Source of the DNA: Annulohypoxylon bovei var. microspora
Taxonomy: Eukaryota; Ascomycota; Sordariomycetes; Xylariales; Hypoxylaceae
Direction of reading: 5' to 3'
DNA: 64,000 bases
NCBI GenBank assembly: GCA_022836615.1
Contig: MU405257.1
Span: 1-64,000, forward strand
Shown here: positions 58,160 through 64,000 of the stretch, piece after piece
Layout of the letters: every line of letters starts with the position of its first letter
Numbering within the stretch: the first letter of the stretch is position 1
The notes under the pieces: model-generated
What the model was told of the DNA's origin: nothing
Databases searched by the model: none
The model's input: only the letters and a program-made list of their open reading frames with translations
Position numbers and translations under genes: made by a program

Positions 58160-59061
58160 ATGAAGATCGAAGGTAGAACTTTCGTAGTGTCTGGCGGGTA
58201 CGCAGCTCATAAACTCGCCAAATCACATAGAACATAAGCTAACCTTTCGGAAACAGAGCTTCTGGTCTTGGTCAAGCATGCGTAGAAGAGATCTGTAGGA
58301 ATGGAGGCAATGTAGCCATCCTAGATCTGAATGAGGAGAACGGTGCGGCAGTAGTCAAGAGCCTTCCCAGCGAATCCGGAAAGTTCTTCGTCTGTGACGT
58401 CTTAGAAACGGACAGCATCGCAGCCGCTGTGAAAGATACTGTGGAATGGATACAGCAAACAGGCAAACCGTTGGGCGGCATCATTCCAGCTGCAGGTGTG
58501 GGAAACCCAGCTACGGTATTACACCCCTGATCCGATCTAATCGCGGAATATTAATTGGAGCACTAGATCTTAGATCGAGATGGCAATTCCTTCAGCCTAG
58601 ATAGTTTCGACTTCGTCGTCAATATAAACTTACGCGGGACGATTGATCTTGTACGGCAATGTCTTGTCCACTTAGCCAAGACCGAACCCGTAGGCGATGA
58701 TAAAGAACGGGGTGTCGTCATTATGGTAGCATCGGTAGCCGCCTTTGATGGGCAGAAGGGGCAAGTTTCGTATGCTGCTAGTAAAGGTGCCGTTGCAGCG
58801 ATGACCTTGCCTATGACGAGGGACCTGTCACGCTATGGTATCCGTTGTGTAACTATAGCCCCTGGGATATTCGACTCACGGATGACGGCCGCGATGCCCA
58901 AGAAGATATTGAAGGGGTTGGAAACGGTCATGGAATTTCCAAAGCGAGCAGGACTGCCTGATGAATTCGCCCAACTAGTCCGGCAGGTTATTGAGAACTC
59001 AATGCTTAATGGGACTGTCATAAGATTAGATGGTGGCTTAAGGATGCCAAGCAAGATTTAG
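58160..59061 (+). CDS. Short-chain dehydrogenase/reductase, 3-hydroxyacyl-CoA dehydrogenase type II-like
   Basis: I read three exons: 58,160-58,197; 58,257-58,515; 58,567-59,061, with introns of 59 and 51 bp and 263 residues. The nucleotide motif SGGASGLG (11-18) is split by intron 1 and is correct only after splicing. The expected catalytic residues are Ser155, Tyr168 (SYAASKGAV) and Lys172, with the 13-residue Ser-Tyr spacing usual for classical SDRs. An acidic residue after the second strand (ILDLNEEN) suggests NAD preference. The overall pattern, including FAQLVRQVIENSMLNGTVIRLDGGLRM at the end, resembles HSD17B10-type 3-hydroxyacyl-CoA dehydrogenases used in branched-chain amino acid and fatty acid breakdown. 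Substrate remains an inference. No C-terminal peroxisomal signal is obvious (ends PSKI). Confidence 0.87.
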
Positions 59062-59156
59062 CAACACCACGAGAACATTTACCACAGGCCAAGTCCAGCC
59101 TGAGTCACATAACTTTGAACATACTTCAGTCTCCATTTGAAATCAACCTGTTAATC

Positions 59157-60278
59157 TCAGTACCCGTCGTCACCAAATACAGTAGTCATCGTCTCGCCTT
59201 TATGCCACCGTAGGATGTTTTCAACCTGTTGCTGGTACATCCCTGTGATGTTGTCTTCTTGAACGTAACCCATATGCGGTGACAGAACTACCTGACTTCT
59301 GCCCCCCTCGCCCCACCTTACTTTTCTCCATTCACTAGAAATAGGCAACGGCTCGATTTCGTACACGTCTAATCCGACACCGCGTATCAACCCTTTCTTA
59401 GCTACTTCGAGCAGGTCGTCCTCAACCACGATTGGCCCTCGCGCCGTATTAATGAACAGTGCCGAGCGCTTCAGCTTTCCTAAATCATTCGCCGTGATCA
59501 AGCCCCTGGATCGGTCTGATAGTACGAGCTGAACGCTGACTACATCTGCAGAAGTGAACAACTCGTCTCGGCTGACCACCTTGAAAGTTTTACCGCCATT
59601 CTCGTCCTCTACTGGTAGACCGGCAGCTTTCGCCTTCTCGTCAGCCGCCTCCTGGGTTATATTTGTGCTCCAAGCTACCACTTTCATGCCGAAAGCTATA
59701 TGCATGATCCTCGAGACCGATACACCCAACCTACCAAGCCCGACAGTACCGAATACTTTCCCCGCCAAGCTCGTGGCAAAAGTTGTCTGCCAACCTCCGG
59801 ACTTCATTACTGCGTCGTCTTGAGGGATGTTTCTCGCAAGGGCGAGGATCAGAGCAACACAATGTTGCGTGGTACTATCCGGGATCACTTTTTCCGCACT
59901 GGTGCCGGCTACGGGTATTCCGCGCGCTAAACAAGCCTTCACATTGATGGATGCGTTGCGGCCTCCGGTCGTTAGAAGCAGTTTGAGATTTGGAAGTCGG
60001 CTAACGAGCTCGGCTGGGAATGGTGTCCGTTCCCTCATGGATGCTAGACCTGTTAGACTCCTTCGTGGCTTTCTTTGGCAAAGCTTACAAATGATGTCAA
60101 ACGGCTCGAGACGCTTGACTAATGCGTCTTTGGCATCTTGCGGTGTGTTTGGATGGTTGTAGGGAAGAAGCGTGTCAGTAAACGTTGTCACCTCATATCC
60201 GGAGGATTGCAGCTTCTCGAAGAAGGGTTTAGACGACGTTTGATAGTCGTCTAATACAGCAATCTTTATCGAGGCCAT
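59157..60278 (-). CDS. D-isomer-specific 2-hydroxyacid dehydrogenase
   Basis: Minus strand, two exons 60,278-60,089 and 60,043-59,157 if a 45-bp GT-AG intron is removed (358 residues), or one 373-residue frame if it is kept. The family segment FDII..MRERTPFP is interrupted by a Lys/Arg-rich stretch that begins GTAAGC and ends CTAACAGGTCTAG, so I favour splicing. The intron is a multiple of three without a stop, so retention would still give a full protein. The NAD motif is VGLGRLG. Catalytic residues are Arg in NTARGPIV, Glu in DVYEIEP and His in LSPHMGY. The family (phosphoglycerate, glycerate, hydroxypyruvate and formate dehydrogenase relatives) reduces 2-keto acids or oxidises D-2-hydroxyacids with NAD(P)H. 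The exact substrate is not visible. The stop lies only 95 bp from the convergent SDR stop. Confidence 0.88.
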   Translation of the reverse strand: MASIKIAVLDDYQTSSKPFFEKLQSSGYEVTTFTDTLLPYNHPNTPQDAKDALVKRLEPFDIICKLCQRKPRRSLTGLASMRERTPFPAELVSRLPNLKLLLTTGGRNASINVKACLARGIPVAGTSAEKVIPDSTTQHCVALILALARNIPQDDAVMKSGGWQTTFATSLAGKVFGTVGLGRLGVSVSRIMHIAFGMKVVAWSTNITQEAADEKAKAAGLPVEDENGGKTFKVVSRDELFTSADVVSVQLVLSDRSRGLITANDLGKLKRSALFINTARGPIVVEDDLLEVAKKGLIRGVGLDVYEIEPLPISSEWRKVRWGEGGRSQVVLSPHMGYVQEDNITGMYQQQVENILRWHKGETMTTVFGDDGY

Positions 60279-60646
60279 GGCGATGCTTGCAATTGGAATA
60301 TTACAGGTGAACTTTCAGGGACGAGCTAAATAATGGGAATGAAGAACCTTCAGTCGCTCCTTCATGCTGTGTAAGGTTGCCGTTGGAGACTTCCCCGAGA
60401 GGAGACGATCACGCCTTCGCGCCACTATGGGTTCTCCACTTTGTGCCGGCTATAGCTCCGCTAATACCCGACCTCCTCCGGCCTTTGTCTGCCACTTATG
60501 TAGAAAGGTGATTTTGTATTCAATGAGGTTAAATAAATGCTACAGTTCTTGTCTTTTTGTTGTGTTTGCTTCGATATCCTACAATCGCAACGGAGACGAG
60601 AAATCAATACTTACTGAATAAAGGGGGGGTTGTAAGTGAATCATTG

Positions 60647-60669
60647 TAACCCTAACCCTAACTAACCCT
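60647..60669. repeat. Interstitial telomere-like tract
   Basis: TAACCCTAACCCTAACTAACCCT, that is two exact CCCTAA units and one broken unit, lies about 370 bp upstream of the D-2-hydroxyacid dehydrogenase start, in the same orientation as the tract at 40,603. Confidence 0.75.
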
Positions 60670-60998
60670 GGGGGAAGAAATCCTCGTTCTCATAAATTTT
60701 ATTTACTCATCAGCAGTATCTTTTATAGGTAGTTGTGGCTCTGGTGGTACGTATTACTTAAAAAATAATGCTCTAGGATAGATAATCATGACAATAGGAG
60801 CTTTTTCTTTTTTTTCTTAAATAATACCAACTAACTAACATTAGTTGTTGAGAATGAAAAGGAAAATGGAGCGAAGAGGACAAAATAAATGAATGAAAAA
60901 AAAAAGCGAATAGATGAATAAAATTGCAAAAAGCTCAGCCCCGGGGATAGAATCTAGGCATTTGACCTGAACAGTAGACTTTGTTGTCGCCCTGCGGT

Positions 60999-61072
60999 AG
61001 ATTCGAACCCGAGACCTACGAAAAACCTCGGTCGATTTTATCTAATCCTTCATGCCCATGACCGCTAGACTA
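60999..61072 (-). other. Degenerate tRNA-like or SINE-like pol III promoter (A and B boxes)
   Basis: On the minus strand TAGTCTAGCGG (61,072-61,062) fits the A-box consensus and GGTTCGAATCT (61,009-60,999) matches the B box at ten of eleven positions. The spacing (about 52 nt) exceeds that of an intronless tRNA. A D-arm can be drawn (GTCT with GGGC), but the anticodon stem, T-stem and acceptor stem do not pair, so this is not a working tRNA. It may be a decayed tRNA or the head of a tRNA-derived SINE; a run of T (minus strand) lies downstream at about 60,905-60,895. Confidence 0.35.
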
Positions 61073-61330
61073 TAGTCTTTTAGCCCCGCCGGCCCATGGA
61101 TCCGGATTATCAAACAGTAGAATATTAGGGTATATATGCCACACTACGCTGGTACGTGGTGTTGCCCAGCAACACGCCGGCGCTCCCTGCGATGGTTTGC
61201 CCGGACTTCAACCCCAAGATAGTCCGGTCCTTTTTCTGACAAGATATCATGGCCTGAAGGAGAACATCTTCTAATAGGCACATGAACCGAAAAATGAGGC
61301 TCGGAAAAGAATTATTCATTTTTTAGTCAT

Positions 61331-63128
61331 TTACTGTAAGACTGTGACGGTATGAATATATTTCGCCTTACCCCCTTCGAGCCGTACCTCATGTGAGTCA
61401 GGCATATCCCCGAGAGAATCGAAAGAACACAGCACATCCACCGACCCCATCGTCTCGTCGATTACGTACCGGCGGTTACCGTTCGGTTTCTGACTTCCGC
61501 CACGGGGCAACGTCGCTCCACACGGTCGTGTGAGCGCAGATCCTTCAACACGCTCGCAGTCTGTGCCCCACTATAGTTCCGGGAGTCAGTACTTTCTCTT
61601 TTTGGAATCTTTGGCGAATGATACATAGGTAGGGAGCTTGAGCTCATGTCTTTTTGGGTACATACCCTCGTTGACGGAGAAAAGGTTCTCTAGACATGCT
61701 AGAAAGGGAAATAAACGACTTCAGGGGCCATTTACCGGGATCGAATCTGCCGCCTTAGCATCTGTCCACATATCAAGATATGCATCCTCAACGCGCTTCA
61801 GCTCATCTCGAGTAGCTCTCTGTGCCTCGTCCAACGTGCCCCAGTTCTCCTTTTGAATGTACCCTAGCGTTTTCGAGGCATCGAAGAAGAGCGCACCAGT
61901 CGTCGCTGCGATGGTATCGATCAGGGCAATGGAGCTGGTATCATTTTCTTCGTGTCGGATTTGCGTCGAGATCACATAAGGCGTAGGGCCTGTCGCCGAG
62001 ATCAGCATCGTGTAGCTAGCACATGCCGTGGTATCGGCCGTCGATCGGTTGAGGTCTATCTTCAACGGTTGGCTTAACAGGCCAGTCTTTATATCCGACA
62101 CCTTGTTGTTAAGTTGATACGTGAAGTTGGTAGCGGACAGTGCTCGGAACAACTACACCAACTCAACTGAGGCCTTGGTGTAGTTGGTTTGTTACGTAAT
62201 CACGAATAGCCTCAGTTGAATTGGTGTAGTTGGTTTGCAAAACGGCCAGTTGAATTGAGTTGGTTATGGTGTATTAAGCGCAGGGGTCCCCTGTATCGTA
62301 TTAGTAATCCTGTTTTACGTGAAGCTATTCCCACTTACGTCGTCGTCGCCAGCTTCCACGAGATCAAACCACCCCCTAATCCACGCCGCGAGCTCGTCCA
62401 AGTAGGTAAGAACTAAGAAATTTTAATAGATAAGTAGAAATTCGATCCAATTCGAGGGTATTGCGAGGGCTATCGTCAGTTTAGATGGGCTATCGTCGAT
62501 CTGGATAGAGGTTCGATATTAGATTCGAGGCCCCCGAAATCTAGATAAGCTGTTCAAAAGGGTATTATCTTCAATTAAAAAACGCGAAAACGCGTACAAG
62601 GGTGGTAATTTCAGTGGTGATCAAAGCTTTGGTTCAAAATAACGATGAGGCTGACAATTTTACCAACGCCACATATATTCACTTGCCACAATAGTCGCCA
62701 CAGAAGCTTTTTGTTAATATCTGTTAGTACTACCACCAAGTTTGGCAGTAATCCTTAACAATTACTAATAGTGGGGTTCGGTATCCACTAAAACTCCACA
62801 GTTAGTACACCATATTACACCAACTCAACTCACGATGGCTTCGTTGAATTGGGTTGGTTTAACCCCATTTAAATAAAACTGGGTCCGTTGAATTGAATTG
62901 GTTGAATTGATTACGCGTTGGTGTACACCAGTGGATTAAGGTGTAGTTGTTCCGAGCACTGGTAGCGGATAGCTTGAGGCCATCGATGTTCCCGCTGGTT
63001 TGCGCCGCAAGATAGCTGTCTGCCGCCGCGAGGAGTCCTTCGCGAGTACATTCCGCTGAAGCTAGCGTGGAGCCTAATGTTAGAACTGCGATGACCATGG
63101 TGGTCAGCTTAGTGCTGATTCCAAACAT
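61331..63128 (-). pseudogene. DUF8021-like secreted protein gene disrupted by a hAT-type insertion
   Basis: Without the insertion the minus-strand gene is 63,128-62,962 joined to 62,129-61,736, then a 165-bp GT-AG intron, then 61,570-61,331, which is 266 residues in a continuous frame. It starts with a signal peptide (MFGISTKLTTMVIAVLTLGS) followed by ECTREGLLAAADSYLAAQTS. DUF8021 hallmarks recur in order: NFTYQLNNKVSDIKTGLL, KIDLNRSTADT, IPWGTDCERVEGS rebuilt across the intron, NRRYVIDETMGSVDV, and MPDSHEVRLEGGK near the end. These are extracellular fungal proteins of unknown function. At 62,138 an 824-bp element with 8-bp target duplications splits the first exon. Reading on into it, translation stops at 62,859 after 89 residues, so the product would lack most of the domain. 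The family name is from memory of the motif pattern. Confidence 0.8.
62138..62961. mobile_element. Non-autonomous hAT-type element (MITE) with 8-bp target duplication
   Basis: The element starts CAGTGCTCGGAACAAC and ends with the exact reverse complement; the perfect terminal repeats are 22 bp (62,138-62,159 and 62,940-62,961). It is flanked by the direct repeat GTAGCGGA at 62,130-62,137 and 62,962-62,969. An 8-bp duplication with CAGTG-type ends is the rule for the hAT superfamily. Both subterminal zones carry repeated TTGGTGTAGTTGG and TTGAATTGGTTGG-like motifs, as hAT transposase-binding regions do. No transposase frame is present, so it would need a transposase in trans. It sits in the coding exon of the DUF8021-like gene. 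Perfect ends and duplications imply a recent insertion, and it is not visibly RIP-mutated. Confidence 0.88.
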
Positions 63129-64000
63129 GGTGAATAACGTTACTTTCACGATGGGACACTCTATAGTTGGAATGATACCTGTTACCTAGAGGAATAGCCA
63201 GGGATTCCTATTCTATTCATCGACTGGGGTGGTGTAAGTTGATCAAATATAAATAATGACAACGGTTCCCAATGGAAAAGTTAAGGGCTAAACGGATGTG
63301 CCGTGCCTAATGCGGAGGCACTTCCTTGCTATATTGACTGTCCCCACGGGAATATATATCAATGCAACATCGATGTTTAGAGACTCTGAAGCTATCCCTA
63401 ACAGGAAATATGGTTCTTATAGATTGGAACATTTTCGATTCGGGTTAGTCCCTTCGCCACAAGTATAAGAATAGACCAGACTATAGGTAGGTAAGCAAGT
63501 AGTTATCCTTATACCTGGGCGGGGATAGGGTTAGGGATAGGGTTAACAAGACTGGTAAAAACGATCCGTCTCGGTAAGACAACATACGCGCAGTTATAAT
63601 CGACGAAATATGTAAAACGCTATATTAATACCTACCTAGGTAAAATATACTTTGAGAGTATTATCTTGAAATGTATCTTGCTCATAATAAAGAAAAGAAT
63701 AAGGTAAAGCTGGGGGAAAAGGGGATAAGACAAGACTGAGTAAGATTCGGTATAAGGGTAAATACTGTATTATTGCATATGTGGTCTAGAAGATTCGATA
63801 AAGCGGGTATTCTCTAAACTAGTATACCCCTATTTTAAAGGAGGGTAACCTCCATTTCTAACCCTTTCGACCATGATACACTCAAGGGATTTCTAGCACA
63901 GCAGTTGTTTCTCCTACATTACGTCGCCCAATTATGAATTCTGCCAGGACATGACCCTGCGGAATTTCACAAAGGCTACCCTCCCACGCGATATGCCAAC
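63129..64000. other. Upstream region of the DUF8021-like gene, to window end
   Basis: Promoter side of the minus-strand DUF8021-like gene and unassigned sequence to the window edge. Visible are a telomere-like TAGGGTTAGGGATAGGGTTA tract at 63,526-63,545 and a TACCTAGGTA palindrome at 63,633-63,642. No gene is recognised; a gene beyond the edge cannot be excluded. Confidence 0.5.
63526..63545. repeat. Interstitial telomere-like tract, TAGGGT units
   Basis: TAGGGTTAGGGATAGGGTTA holds three TAGGG units, one spaced by GA, about 400 bp upstream of the DUF8021-like start. Its orientation is opposite to the tracts at 40,603 and 60,647. Confidence 0.7.

Larger units (their letters stand above)
60279..61330. 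other. Intergenic region with telomere-like tract and pol III-like boxes
   Basis: Promoter side of the D-2-hydroxyacid dehydrogenase gene and 3' side of the DUF8021-like gene. It contains a telomere-like tract (60,647-60,669), A-rich runs near 60,890-60,905, and an A-box/B-box pair on the minus strand (60,999-61,072). No protein gene is recognised; the frame at 61,125-61,319 has no family resemblance. Confidence 0.5.

Noticed and set aside
60999..61072. Functional tRNA gene
   Set aside because: A and B boxes are present, but anticodon, T and acceptor stems do not pair.

Overview
This window reads as nuclear DNA of a filamentous ascomycete (Pezizomycotina, probably a Sordariomycete; the class is inferred). 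Genes carry one to six short introns of about 45-165 bp with GT...AG ends and CTAAC-type branch sites. The protein families are typical of such fungi: ABCC transporter, short-form tyrosinase, ROK1 helicase, xylitol-type dehydrogenase, GH2 beta-mannosidase and a DUF8021-like secreted protein. There is no bacterial operon structure.

Layout. Positions 1 to about 14,510 are an extremely AT-rich, gene-free block with the look of repeat-induced point mutation (RIP): CA and TG are scarce while TA is abundant and CG persists. It ends in what looks like the terminus of a decayed pogo/Tigger-like element at 14,578. The rest is a normal gene-bearing region. In order it holds an ABCC transporter (+, 17.6-22.6 kb), a disordered protein with two C-terminal membrane helices (-, 24.0-26.8 kb), an F-box/propeller-like protein (+, 29.5-31.5 kb), a SprT-like metallopeptidase (+, 33.8-34.9 kb), a protein-kinase-like gene (-, 37.3-40.0 kb), a tyrosinase (+, 42.5-44.1 kb), a mitochondrial D-lactate dehydrogenase (-, 44.4-46.4 kb), ROK1 (-, 47.1-49.1 kb), a polyol dehydrogenase (+, 50.2-51.3 kb), a cytosolic beta-mannosidase (-, 52.3-55.0 kb), a Rab4-like GTPase (-, 56.4-57.6 kb), an SDR (+, 58.2-59.1 kb), a D-2-hydroxyacid dehydrogenase (-, 59.2-60.3 kb) and a broken DUF8021-like gene (-, 61.3-63.1 kb).

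The most notable content is two non-autonomous transposon insertions caught inside genes. (1) A 1,309-bp element with TA target duplication lies in intron 1 of the kinase gene, between the branch site and the 3' splice site. Removing it in silico leaves a canonical 52-bp intron. It carries a 61-bp tandem array, a 21-bp-arm hairpin and a perfect 70-bp-arm inverted repeat that would be transcribed as a hairpin if the intron is transcribed. (2) An 824-bp hAT-type element with 8-bp target duplications splits an exon of the DUF8021-like gene; without it the reading frame is intact.

The genes do not form one obvious pathway or biosynthetic cluster. The adjacent, convergent polyol dehydrogenase and beta-mannosidase both fit use of plant-cell-wall sugars. 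Intergenic DNA is rich in a palindromic TACCTAGGTA motif and in short telomere-like AACCCTA tracts, several of which lie upstream of genes. Exon coordinates come from reading splice signals and frame by eye; none is backed by transcript data.
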